From positions 3,271,001 through 3,335,000 of the forward strand of contig OZ014411.1 in NCBI GenBank assembly GCA_963965975.1: DNA of 64,000 bases, written 5' to 3'. Position numbers and translations under genes: made by a program. This document shows positions 1-9,084 of this stretch, piece after piece (position 1 is the stretch's first letter; each line of letters begins with the position of its first letter). The DNA comes from Xestospongia bergquistia. Taxonomy: Eukaryota > Porifera > Demospongiae > Haplosclerida > Petrosiidae. The notes under the pieces were generated by a model. That model was not told the origin of the DNA. It ran no database searches and saw nothing but the letters and a program-made list of their open reading frames with translations.

Positions 1-118
1 CAATAGTATTGATACAACTGTAAACTCAAGTTTTGAGACACTAGAAATGACAGAAGAAAGAGAACATCTAAGTTTTGAAGATAACAGTAATATAACAATT
101 GAAGTTTCTAATGTTTAA
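1..118 (+). CDS. SP-7TM family copy A, 3' end of last exon (partial)
   Basis: The window starts inside the last exon of a family member. The reading frame begins at base 2 and codes the short hydrophilic C-terminal tail (NSIDTTVNSSFETLEM, then an acidic stretch ending IEVSNV), with TAA at 116-118. It is nearly identical to the tail of copy B (10770-10888) and copy E (42805-42923). No membrane segment lies inside the window, so intactness of the gene cannot be judged. Continuity of the 3' flank with copies B and E supports a genuine paralogue rather than a processed fragment. Confidence 0.85.
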   Translation, partial: NSIDTTVNSSFETLEMTEEREHLSFEDNSNITIEVSNV

Positions 119-644
119 TTTAATGTAAACTTAAAAATGCAACTTGTTTGTATATAAGTATATAAATGTATTATGTCTTCAACTCAATATTTTTGCCCAG
201 ACAGTGCTAAAATGTTTCTGCTGCTTTAAACAAATTTTTGTATGTTTATAACTTAATGAAATACATAATTGGGATATTTCTGTAATCTTTATAGGGGAGA
301 GAACCCAACAACCTTTATCCAACACAAAACAAAAACAATACTAACAAACCTGAACTACAAACAGGAAATGCATGTTCTTATATATCAATAACACCATGTA
401 ACTATAACTAGTTATGAGAAGTTATTACATTGACAAAAATACAAGTAATATAAATATAGGATACAAACTTAAAATATGATTATATAATATTATAATTATA
501 TAATTATAGGATAAAAACTTAAATTGTTCTTATAATTATGCATGTATACAAAGTTCATACATTGTACTAGCTATGTACGTACAATGTAGTTGTATGGCTC
601 ATAAAAGTCACTATGAAAAGTATATAACATAATATGTATGAATG
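119..644. repeat. Duplicated 3' flank of SP-7TM genes
   Basis: No gene is seen. The stretch is the 3' untranslated and downstream flank shared with copy B (10889-11242) and copy E (42924-43291). Landmarks are GTATATAAGTATATAAATG, TTTGCCCA and CATTGTACTAGCTATGTA. It leads directly into the tail of the convergent beta-helix gene, as in the E block. The interval 290-480 holds extra AT-rich sequence not present in the other copies. Confidence 0.7.
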
Positions 645-796
645 CTACATATCAATAAAAAATCAAATATCAAAGACTCTCTTTTGTTAATCACCCGTGG
701 TGGAGAAAACAATTCAACTGATTTATATATAAATCATCTGTTGATAAGGAAGAGGTTGATGTTTAGTTGGACATGATATTATGCATTAAGTGTGCT
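645..796 (-). pseudogene. Beta-helix membrane gene relic, 3' tail
   Basis: On the minus strand this matches the C-terminal tail of the gene at 43292-46935, including CPTKHQP-like and PPRV-like segments and a stop at 645-647. A run of As is one base shorter than in the E block, which shifts the frame. Homology to 43292-43432 ends near 786 and resumes at the equivalent of about 43557 (GCATTAAGTGTGCT), so about 125 bp have been lost. The relic is then cut by the LTR retrotransposon at 797 and continues at 5720. Confidence 0.75.
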
Positions 797-816
797 TGTA
801 GGATAGTAATTAACAT

Positions 817-1954
817 AGATTTTTTTCAACTGTATCACATTCCTTGCCAAAGTAAACTTTAAAGTCTATGTTATAATCATTGACTGAGTCAGCTAAAATC
901 CATACCTTTATACAGTTCATGTTTGATAGGTTTCAATGGAATGTACTGTGTTATTTTAGACTTTCCTTTAAATTTGATCATCGCTTCATCTACTGAAGCA
1001 TCTCTGTGCGGACAATACATAGAATCAAACTTTAAGAGGTCAAGAATAGATTGAACTCGTGCCAGCCTGTTGAACCCAGGTTGTCCATGTCGTATAATGG
1101 TATCCTTGTCTACAAAATGCAAAAATGATTTGATTTCCATAAACCTTTTACGTGATATTCTAGATGCTATTGGAGCATAGTGAAGACATGGATCTGTCGA
1201 CCAGTAATCATATATATCTGGAAGCTTGTTGATCCCCATTAGTATACAAAAACCAAAGTAAGCGAATATTTCCTCTGTACAGGTTTTCCAGCTGTCATTT
1301 CCTAAACACTGAGCAGCATATCTGTTGGTTTCTACTACAATTAGGTCGATAATTGCCCTGGTAAAAAACAGTAGGAAAATCTGTAATGTACTATGAGAAA
1401 GAGTTACTGTTGGTCCTGGTACACTAGCAAATGGTTGAATGGTGACATCTGAAGCTTGGTCACTCCAATGTAAATCAACATCATTGTTGCTACTATCGGG
1501 TTTGTCCCGCTCTCTACAACGAGCTCTATGAAATCCTTTACCATGACCTCTACCACCTCGACTACTTCTATAACCACCACAACCTCTACCACGAGAACAT
1601 CCTTTCCCACGACTACCACTATTGAAGGTTCATATCACTACTAGTATTGCTTTCTCTATCACTATCATTTCTGTCATCAGCATTGTTTTCTCTATCACTA
1701 TCATTTCCACTTATTTTACTTGCATAATCACCAACATAACTATCATCATCATTATCACTACTATAATCAGTATCATTTCCAAGCATAACATTTGCACCAA
1801 CTAACATATCTTCCATTTCTCTAGCATCCAGTTCTTCCAACACTTCAGCATCCATTTCATCATCACTTCCAGAAAACATATACTCTTCCATCTCATGATT
1901 ACTGTCTTCCATTGCTAATTCACATACTTCATCTGTAGTATACTTTCTAGCCAT
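817..1954 (-). pseudogene. piggyBac transposase-like pseudogene (DDE_Tnp_1_7 type)
   Basis: The frame begins with ATG at 1954 (MARKYTTDEV) and codes a very acidic D/E/S-rich N-terminus down to about 1622. After a one-base frameshift an RG/GR-rich stretch (about 1510-1620) follows. Next comes the conserved domain: a TNRYA motif, a MGINKLPDIYDYW block, RKRFMEIKSFLHF, and SVDEAM holding the first catalytic Asp, then a KPIKHELYKG block. A second frameshift near 893 puts the next conserved block (LADSVNDYN, FKVYFGK) in another frame. The sequence then stops at the LTR junction, so the remaining catalytic residues and the terminal Cys-rich domain are absent. The family assignment rests on block order. 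The RG-rich insert is unusual for the family as I know it. Confidence 0.85.
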
Positions 1955-2159
1955 TGTTTACTATCAAAATTTTCTACTGCAGCAGCTGGTTACTACCTCA
2001 TGCTTTTTGACTCCACCCATAATAATTAGCTTTTATTTTTCATTATTACGATTTTTATTTGCTATAAATACAAAATAATAAAGAAAAGTAGCTATAAGGA
2101 CCTAATATTATAAATGTAAACTTTGAAAACACCATATGGCGTCATTGGTTGGTAAAGGG
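817..2159 (-). mobile_element. Truncated piggyBac-like transposon nested in the 5' LTR
   Basis: The right end is ...GTAAAGGG followed by TTAA (2160-2163), so read inward the terminus is CCCTTTACCAACC, a piggyBac-type end at a TTAA target. At the left the transposase reading frame runs straight into LTR sequence (TTAACAT, 810-816). The left terminus, the C-terminal half of the transposase and a few LTR bases are therefore missing. The insertion lies inside the 5' LTR of the gypsy element, so it is younger than that element. Confidence 0.8.
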
Positions 2160-2163
2160 TTAA

Positions 2164-2232
2164 CATTAGTTATCATGAATAATTAATAAACGAGAGCACA
2201 TGTTGTTAAAACTTGAGGAATATTATATTACA
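2164..2232 (+). repeat. 5' LTR, right part
   Basis: Matches the second half of the 3' LTR (GAATAATTAATAAACGAGAG, then TTGAGGAATATTATATTACA). It lacks a short segment (about 30 bp, starting CAGATTTTTTTTG) that is present in the 3' LTR. The left part of this LTR is 797-816. Confidence 0.8.
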
Positions 2233-2247
2233 CTGGTAGCAGAGTCT
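2233..2247 (+). promoter_or_regulatory. Primer-binding site of the gypsy element
   Basis: CTGGTAGCAGAGTC follows directly after the 5' LTR end. Its resemblance to the 3' end complement of an initiator-tRNA-like primer (TGGTAGCAGAG) is what is expected at this position of an LTR retrotransposon. Confidence 0.6.
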
Positions 2248-2250
2248 GAG

Positions 2251-3060
2251 ATGGCAGATAGGCATGTGGCCTTACCTAAAACTATTAAGGATGGCGATGA
2301 ACTAGAGGAGTGGTTAGTGAAGTTTGATATATTTGCTAATTCCAATGGATGGGATAACGACAAAAAGGCAAGTAAAATTCCGACATTTCTCGAAGGAGAA
2401 GTTCTGGTAGCCTACCTGGAGATGGCGGACGAAGATAAAACAGATTACTCTACGTTGGTGAGAGCATTGAGGGCAGAATTTCGAACAAAGAAATGCGTTT
2501 TCAGGTAATTAGAGAGTTCGAACGCCGCAGTCATTTGCCGAGAGAATCCCCACGTGTTTTTTGTATAACCTTAAGAGACTACTTGAAATAGCCATGCCAG
2601 AGTTAACTGGTGAGGCAAAGGAACAAATATTACTTCACCACTTCATCGACGGTCTCCCAACGGAAATTGCCAAACTAATGCGATCTTCGCCAGCTGATAT
2701 CACGACTACCAAAGATGCTTTAGCAAAAGCATGCTTGCTCATGATGAACAATGCACAGTTACCTGAGGAAGCAGCACATCTTACCACTTCGTCAGTTACT
2801 GGCAGTACTTCTGGTTTACAGAAAATAGAAGAAATGATACTTGATATTTGTGCCAGACATGATTCATTAGAAAATGACAGCTGAGCCATTAGTATTGCTG
2901 CAGTCAGATATCAGAATAAACCGAAAAAGGCAACCAATATCCATTCCCAGCAATGTTACAGGTGTCAACGGTTAGGGCACATTGCAAAGAATTGCAGTAC
3001 TACCCTTCAATGTTTTAACTGTGGCAAATATGGCCACACAAATGCTCATTGCTGGGGAAA
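2251..3060 (+). pseudogene. gypsy gag-like remnant with two CCHC knuckles
   Basis: The frame starts at ATG 2251 ([10 protein letters not shown]) just after the primer site and codes a capsid-like helical region. It is frameshifted near 2500 and continues in another frame from about 2540 to 2884, where a stop interrupts it. At 2954-3052 two zinc knuckles are readable, CYRCQRLGHIAKNC and CFNCGKYGHTNAHC, both CX2CX4HX4C. This is typical of Ty3/gypsy Gag nucleocapsid and binds the element's RNA. Gag and pol appear in different frames and several breaks make it non-functional. Confidence 0.8.
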
Positions 3061-3169
3061 CGCCACCCAGTCGTCTCTACAGGCCAGATGAGGCGACTGG
3101 AAGTAATACACTTGGCCTCGACACTGGATATGCCTATAAATATTAAATGACTCTCAATAATATCAGGAA

Positions 3170-3500
3170 AAATACGAGATATTCACTGTGTTATTTTATT
3201 AGACAGTGGTTCTTCTGTGTCATTGATTAGTCAACACTTGCTTGAACAAGCCGGCTTGAGTTATAACTCAATAGCATCCTCTATAGACGTTATCACAGCT
3301 TCCTGCAATGAGATGGAATTATGCAACACTGCCATTGTACCTCTTCATGTTGGTACATTGTCTGTGACACACGAGATGTATGTTGCTCCTCAACTGGTTG
3401 CACCTGTCATTTTGGGTAATGATTTCTTGGCCAAATTCAATGTCTGTTTAGACTACAAGACAAAATCTGTTACTGTCAATGGTAAAACTGTAGCTCCAGA
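3170..3500 (+). pseudogene. Retrotransposon aspartic protease domain
   Basis: The frame reads LLDSGSSVSLIS at about 3197-3235, which is the D-S/T-G active site of a retropepsin. About 60-70 residues later comes an ILGNDFL segment, typical of the second conserved block of Ty3/gypsy proteases. The domain is open to about 3579 and then loses frame before RT. It processes Gag-Pol in active relatives. Confidence 0.8.
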
Positions 3501-3702
3501 TGTGGACTACAGGGAGAACACAACATGGTCAAGGAAAAGCTATGGGAAAACTCCTACCACACTGCTGTTATTTTATTAGGAATTGAAGATGACACTGAAA
3601 ATTGCGCTATTCCTTGTTTCATTCATCCAGGTAAATGTACACTACCTGTTTTTTCTGATGCATACATGGATATAGTTACAGAATATAAATCCCTGTTTTC
3701 CT

Positions 3703-4640
3703 ATGTTCCAGAGAAGATGCAATATACCACCATATTCCAACGGGAAAGAGTTTCAACAACAAATTGCTCAAATGTTGGAACAAGGCATTATACAAGAAAG
3801 TAGTAGCCCTTGGCTGGCATTCTCTGTATTCGTGCACAAGCGAAATGGTAAAATAAGAATTTGTATTGACTATCGCGAACTCAACAAATGGACTGACAAA
3901 AATAGCTATCCCTTACCTTTACCCAATGAAGTACAAGATCGTTTAGGGATTGCACAAGTATTTACTAAGTTGGACTGTCGGAAAGGGTTTTGGCAGGTCC
4001 CTATTGCACCCGAACACCAAGCAACAACAGCCTTTTCACCAGGTCCAGGTATGGGGTTATTTGAATTTCTTCGATTACCTTTTAGCCTTACAGGGTCACC
4101 TGGAACATTTCAGCGGTTAATGGACCATGTACTTTGGGGGTTACCCTTCGCAATGGTTTATGTAGATGATATTTTGGTATATTCTAGTGATGAAAGAAGC
4201 CACAAACAACACTTTAGGCAAGTTTTTCAGAGATTAGTAGATTATGGTCTTACCTTGCATGGAGAAAAATGTGCTATTGGGGTGCAAGAAGTTTTCTACC
4301 TTGGTGACACCTTTACAAAACACGGTATGATACCAGATCCTAGTAAAGTGAAACCTATTCAGAATTGGGGTTTGCTTCATGTTACCAAAGAGATATCAAA
4401 AATTTTGCCAACATTGCCTCTCCTCTCTATCATCTTACTAATAAAGGTGTAACCTTCTAATAGACAAATCCTTGTCAAGAAGCCTTCACCACACTTAAAA
4501 TCTGCTTAATTTCTCAACCTATTTTAAAATGTCTGTCGCTGAAGCCAGCTGAAAAAAATTATAGCGTTATCGAAAAAGAGTTTTTAGCTCTGGTTTATGC
4601 TATTAAGTACATTAAACACTACCTTATCTTATTATCTTAT
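3703..4640 (+). pseudogene. Ty3/gypsy reverse transcriptase and partial RNase H
   Basis: Blocks in order are GIIQESSSPWLA, KIRICIDYRELNK, FTKLDCRKGFWQV (first catalytic Asp), FEFLRLPF, and MVYVDDILVYS with the YVDD active site near 4160. The thumb region continues to about 4330. After a stop at about 4450, RNase H motifs remain in broken frames (EKNYSVIEKEFLALVYAI near 4550-4605). The core then breaks off at about 4640 into integrase sequence, so the RNase H core and the integrase zinc-binding domain are deleted. Internal stops make it inactive. Confidence 0.85.
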
Positions 4641-5405
4641 ATCTTAGTTATACAAGACTACTTCACTAAATGGCCTGTGGCCATTTCTCTGAAGGATCAA
4701 ACAGCAGGAAGTACAGTTAAAGCTCTTGTTGAAACCTTTAGTATTTATGGAATATCTACTTATATTCACTCTGATCAGGGAGCTAATTTTGAGAGCACAC
4801 TTCTAGAAGAGATGTGCGGGGCTTTTGGAATACATAAATTACGAATCATGCCCTATTATCCCCAAGGTGGTTTAGTGGAGCGTACCAATCGCTCCTTATT
4901 GCAGATGTTAAGGACATATTTTGTTAAATCCAGTGATTGGGAAAAATGGCTGCCTCTTCTCCCATATGCCTACTGATCCTCAACGGACACATCTACTAAA
5001 TGCTCAGCATATCTTTTAATGTTTGGTAGAGAACCCACACTTCCATCTGATTTACCTGGACTAGCCACAGACACATATGATTATTTTAAACAACTCCAAC
5101 ATCAGTTAAGTCAGATGTATGAATTAGTTGAACTGCAGCTTATAGATGCAGCATCTACTCAGAAGAAGGCACATGACACTCTGGCTCATACTAGGTCATC
5201 ATTTCAAGCTGGTAATCATGTTTGGTTATCCAAACCAACAGCTGGAAAGCTCTGTTCAAGATGGGAGAGTGGGTGGACTGTTTTGGAACACAATTCAGGT
5301 CAACTGACTGTCATAATTGCACACTCTGATGGACGAAAGAAGACAGTTCACATAATTCGTTTACGGCTCCATACTCTTAGACCAATTCCAAAAGGAATGC
5401 CATAG
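4641..5405 (+). pseudogene. Ty3/gypsy integrase core and C-terminal region
   Basis: The core reads QDYFTKWPV (first Asp), YIHSDQGANFES (second Asp) and GGLVERTNRSLL (Glu), so the DDE triad is visible. A stop lies at 4974. A second open segment (5019-5405) starts MFGREPTLPSDLP and ends in the C-terminal domain with HVWLSKP and VHIIRLRLH. The N-terminal HHCC zinc domain is missing, matching the deletion at about 4615-4640. Confidence 0.85.
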
Positions 5406-5584
5406 CATTCTCCAACACTTACACCATATTGGCAACCACCTCCTTTTGAACATTCTGTTTGAGAAAGATGAATTTTCTAACAATTACCAATTGGAAGAAC
5501 CTTCCACTTCTCTACCTACCCGCACACACAGAGTTCCAGATAGATATGCTCCCTATGTTACATTGTCGCTCGAGATGAGCTCTT

Positions 5585-5719
5585 GAAGAGAGGGAGGTTA
5601 TGTAGGATAGTAATTAACATTAATTAATATTAGTTAACATGAATAATTAATAAACGAGAGCACATGTTGTTAAAACAGATTTTTTTTGTAAATTGTTATT
5701 TGAGGAATATTATATTACA
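5585..5719 (+). repeat. Polypurine tract and 3' LTR
   Basis: GAAGAGAGGGAGG (about 5585-5597) is a polypurine tract just upstream of the LTR. The 3' LTR runs 5601-5719, starts TGTAGG and ends TTACA, and is 119 bp, short for the class. The 5' copy is broken by the piggyBac insertion. Confidence 0.85.
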
Positions 5720-5723
5720 TGCT

Positions 5724-6066
5724 CATTAATCCTGAATTAATAAAATAGAAGAATTCTAATACTGTCAGTCTACAATCTCGATATACACCATTTCCAGCTA
5801 TTAAAAGAAATCCTACCCCTATCATTATGATGTAATTATTTAAAATGACTAATGAACCTGTAGTATAGGAAAAGACAGCAGTTATGATGATACGAGTGAC
5901 AAGTAAAAGACCTGGCCAAAATCTAAAGTAATCCTTGAATAGACAACCAAAAGCATCAATGAAAGCTCTACATTGACCACAGGATCTCTGGAACCTCTAT
6001 AGCATTTACCATGCACTGTAACATTGTAACCACTGACTACAAAATATCAGGCCAGTCAACAAAATT
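5724..6066 (-). pseudogene. Beta-helix membrane gene relic, distal membrane segments
   Basis: The minus strand matches 43573-43915 of the intact gene, coding its last membrane helices (segments such as YRDCRLTALEF and a WPGLLLV-like block). It continues the relic at 645-796 on the far side of the retrotransposon. Homology ends near 6066, and the beta-helix part of the gene is absent. The frame is no longer cleanly open, so this is a decayed paralogue. Confidence 0.75.
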
Positions 6067-6079
6067 CAATGAAATGTCA

Positions 6080-6310
6080 AAGAAAATAGAGGACTAGTGC
6101 CAAAGGTAGCTTGCTCACTTGAAGAATGACATGATGGTGAACAACTATGTAGAGAAACAAATTGATCAAGAGTTCCTTCAAATTCATTGGAAGTATATGA
6201 AGATGATTTTATAGGTGTTATATTTCTCTTCATAGCTCTCATTTCCATCTCATAGTCATGTCTTTGTTGTTTATATGTCGTTAATTGCTTCATTAAGCCT
6301 GTCACAAAGC
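6080..6310 (-). repeat. Recurrent ORF fragment 'X1' (dispersed)
   Basis: An open segment on the minus strand reads GLMKQLTTYKQQRHDYEMEM, then a Ser-rich stretch. Related copies occur at 14325-14510 (-), 28430-28510 (+) and 50925-51020 (-), always in the flank upstream of an SP-7TM gene or its relic. It looks like a decayed coding exon of an unrecognised gene carried with the duplications. No domain is recognised. Confidence 0.45.
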
Positions 6311-7384
6311 TTATGTTTTGACTAGCAGTAGCCTCGTATCATTTTTATTTATAGAAATGCCTGTCATTTAAATTTTTACATTTGACTCTTAGTTGTCAAC
6401 AGTATATTTGACTTCTTAGACTTTGCACTTTTTGAGAATTTTACTTTATCAAATAACACTTCCTTATAAAGTTATAAAGTTAAATATCATCATTTACTAT
6501 AGCATTACTGCCATTTCTATATCTCTGTCTGGATGAAAGCAACTTTGGAGACTGCAAGGATACTTCTATTATAGCCAATTAAAAACAATTATAATAATTC
6601 ATACCAAGACTGAATTAAAAGATGCACATTGTTCTTTAACTATATAACCTATTGTATTATAAATGCAATATTCCTTTTCCGGTAGATAGCATCAATTTAT
6701 TGTTCTATTATGAAACACAAATGAACAAAGACCTCGCTAAGGAATAAATAGAAAGAGAGTCAACATGAACAATCGAAGATTCTTCAAGTTAAACTGAAAG
6801 TTACACCAATAAAATATTTGAGTGAAGTTAACCAGTTCCACCCTTTAATACTTTTTGGATTTCTATCATTACTTTGAGAACAATTCTATCAGGTATCTTT
6901 TCCTCCAACAAATGTACATACTCTTCTCATATTTTCTTTGCAAAAGAAGTTTATCATCAGATGTCATCAAATGTCAAAATTCTTCCGTGATTCTCTTCAT
7001 TAGTTTATGTTTTATTCTTTCAAGTAATCAAATGTTGTTCAACAATTATGCTGCATATATGAAAGTGGTATAGGATATCTTAATAAGATAACTAATAGGA
7101 TAAGTTATACTCTTGGACCTTGACCTAAATTCATATATATAATATAATGCATATATGCATATATATCTCCTCCCTAATTCTTTTAATGTACACACTCTCC
7201 GCTCTAATTCTCATATTTTCTTTGCAAAAGAAGTTCATCATCAGATGTCATAAAATGTCAAGATTCTTCCAGGATTCTCTTCATAAGTTTATGTTTTATT
7301 CTTTCAAGTAATCAGATGTTGTTCAACTATTATGCTGCATATATGCAAGTGGTAATAACGTTGACGCTGTCTTGAAATGATAAT
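6311..7384. repeat. SP-7TM upstream flank, including fragment 'X2'
   Basis: No intact gene is seen. The stretch is shared with 14520-15405, 29740-29997 plus 34989-35640, and 51040-51905, and in inverted form with 27620-27860 and 60745-60945. The part at 6830-7080 is a decayed version of the minus-strand ORF best preserved at 15019-15405 (GGEYEHLFEEKIPDRIVLK). A second partial copy of it follows at about 7200-7345, a local tandem duplication. Confidence 0.6.
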
Positions 7385-8075
7385 TTAACCCTTTCATCAC
7401 TAACCACGCCTAAGAATTATTTTGCAGGAATTATTGCTTTGAATTGCTCAGCCAGTTTAGTACTATACTCATTGTAATATGTGAGTTATATAGGTATTTC
7501 AGAGTAATAATAGACTATATATAATAACTAATATCACGAGTAACACTTAGTACTGTAGGGGGGCTTTCTCCCCTATATTTATGTTTTTTTATGAGTGCCC
7601 CCTACCCTCTCTCTGCTGCTATTGACTATAGATCATGTTTAAAAATTTATTCAATGTTTTGCACATACAAATATGGTTGACCTTGTGTTGCCTTATTTGC
7701 TGCAACACACTAACATACATGTCCAGTTGTCATAGCTGTTTTTTAAAGTGATATTGTATGTCTGACCTCAGCTATATACATGACCTACCCTACCTCAACT
7801 ATATATATAGCTGAGGTAGGTCATACCAGGAGGCTATAGCTGTAGCCTCACAAAGGATGAAGGAGCATGTAATAAAGCATTAAGTCCAAACATTTTTAAT
7901 GACCATATAAGTAAATATGTAATTATATTCACAGTAATTTAACTATGTTCATGATTTCACAAGTATCAAGTGTCCAAGTACATAATGCAGTATTATCAAA
8001 AAAACCTTTTAAGGAATGGCATTTAACACAATATCCAATTAAATTCATTGTGACTCAACTATTTTTATTCATAAT
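7385..8075 (+). mobile_element. TTAA-flanked MITE, copy 1, right end eroded
   Basis: The left end is TTAA then CCCTTTCATCACTAACCACGCC. The internal sequence matches the inverted copy at 26775-27516, the copy at 35703-36390 and the F-flank copies. It contains an imperfect palindrome at 7781-7823 (TGACCTACCC... arms around TATATATATA) and a smaller one at about 7830-7848. No transposase is coded. Ends CCCTTT at TTAA resemble piggyBac-mobilised MITEs; this is inference. Confidence 0.6.
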
Positions 8076-8089
8076 CTCATAATTAATTA

Positions 8090-8774
8090 CTTAAAATTCC
8101 AAATATGGCCATGAGCAAAATTAATATGGTCTGTTTCTTGCATTTGAAAGGTAATTGCATGCTTGTCCTCTCCTTTGTGAGGCTATGGGCTCCTGGCCAC
8201 ACTTATTGTTTTCATGCCATACCAACCCAACCACTGTGACAAGGGTTCTTCAATACTTTATAATATATATTGTTCCCTATCTGATTCCCAATGCATATAT
8301 TATTTTATCTAAACAAACAGCATATAGTTCACTCTTATTTAAAACTCATTTTATATTACTCTGATAGTATTAGTTAGCAATGAATTCCTTTTACAAATTC
8401 CTATTAGAGTTGCATTCAACTTTATACACAACAAACTATTTTCATAATAAGAATAATTAATATTTTCTAACTTCAATGAAACCATAAATGTACTGTTTTT
8501 TATTCTATTTTCAGACATTTAGACCTCTTTTGTTAATAATTACATTATAATTTCCTATAAGGAAAAATATGTGGACTATTTAATTAATGTTCAAAGCACA
8601 TATTTGTATACATATAAAGTGCATTTAATAGTCTTTTATGTTAAAATTGTACAGTGTGAATGCTATAAGCATTATATGTGCATAATTAGAATTTGCCATC
8701 TCAAAATTTGTAAACAGAATACATACAAAATTGCAACTTGTTACTTTTATTATATATCCTAATGGTTTGTTTCA
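8090..8774 (+). promoter_or_regulatory. Conserved upstream block of SP-7TM copy B
   Basis: A block of roughly 250 bp (8095-8390, with CTTCCAAATATGG and CTTTGTGAGGCTATGGG) is conserved about 700-1000 bp upstream of the coding start. It recurs in E (36410-36690), D (28955-29180), and inverted in C (25540-25790) and F (59525-59800 and 61740-62010). It is not convincingly coding. Its constant position suggests promoter-proximal sequence, but this could equally be shared descent of the duplication. Confidence 0.4.
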
Positions 8775-8825
8775 ATAGATGCACTTTTTGCGACTTGATA
8801 AGCACATAAGGACCATCACCTTTTG
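8775..8825 (+). promoter_or_regulatory. Probable 5' UTR exon of copy B
   Basis: The segment ends ...TTTTG|GTAAGTAT, a good splice donor. The coding exon is preceded by an acceptor (TTATATAG|GTTGAAATAAAATG) at 9073. The same donor follows the same sequence in E (about 36951), C (inverted, 25454) and F (inverted, about 59114). The 5' boundary is not determined. Confidence 0.5.
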
Positions 8826-9084
8826 GTAAGTATACATAGATGTTTACTTTGTGTGATATAAAATTAATTTAACACTTTTTATAATTATATGGCAATTAAT
8901 TTTTTGCTATCTTACAAATTCTTAGCCTCATATTAACCAAAGTCTATGAGATGACTTTTTTGTTATTGATGGTCCTTTATAGTTTCTATATATGGACTCA
9001 TTAATAAAATTATATTTAAAGTTAACAAAAACTGTAGCATCAATGAAAATAAATACATTTTCTATTTATATAGGTTGAAATAAA

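Larger units (their letters stand above)
797..5719 (+). mobile_element. Ty3/gypsy-type LTR retrotransposon, degenerate, with nested piggyBac
   Basis: The element is bounded by short LTRs that begin TGTAGGATAG and end ATTACA. The 3' LTR is 5601-5719. The 5' LTR is split into 797-816 and about 2164-2232. A 4-bp target duplication TGCT lies at 793-796 and 5720-5723, and the undisturbed site GTGCTCATTAATCC is visible in the beta-helix gene near 43568. The order gag, protease, RT, RNase H, integrase is that of Ty3/gypsy. Frameshifts in gag and pol, plus a deletion between RNase H and integrase, make it inactive. It inserted into an already duplicated beta-helix gene. Confidence 0.9.

Noticed and set aside
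1404-1619. Val-rich 71-codon frame on the minus strand
   Set aside because: It is an off-frame reading of the RG-rich segment of the piggyBac transposase; the conserved frame is another.
8155-8364. 69-codon frame upstream of copy B, with similar frames at 36470 and 59600
   Set aside because: The nucleotide block is duplicated, but reading frames are not kept consistently between copies, so it is treated as conserved flank.
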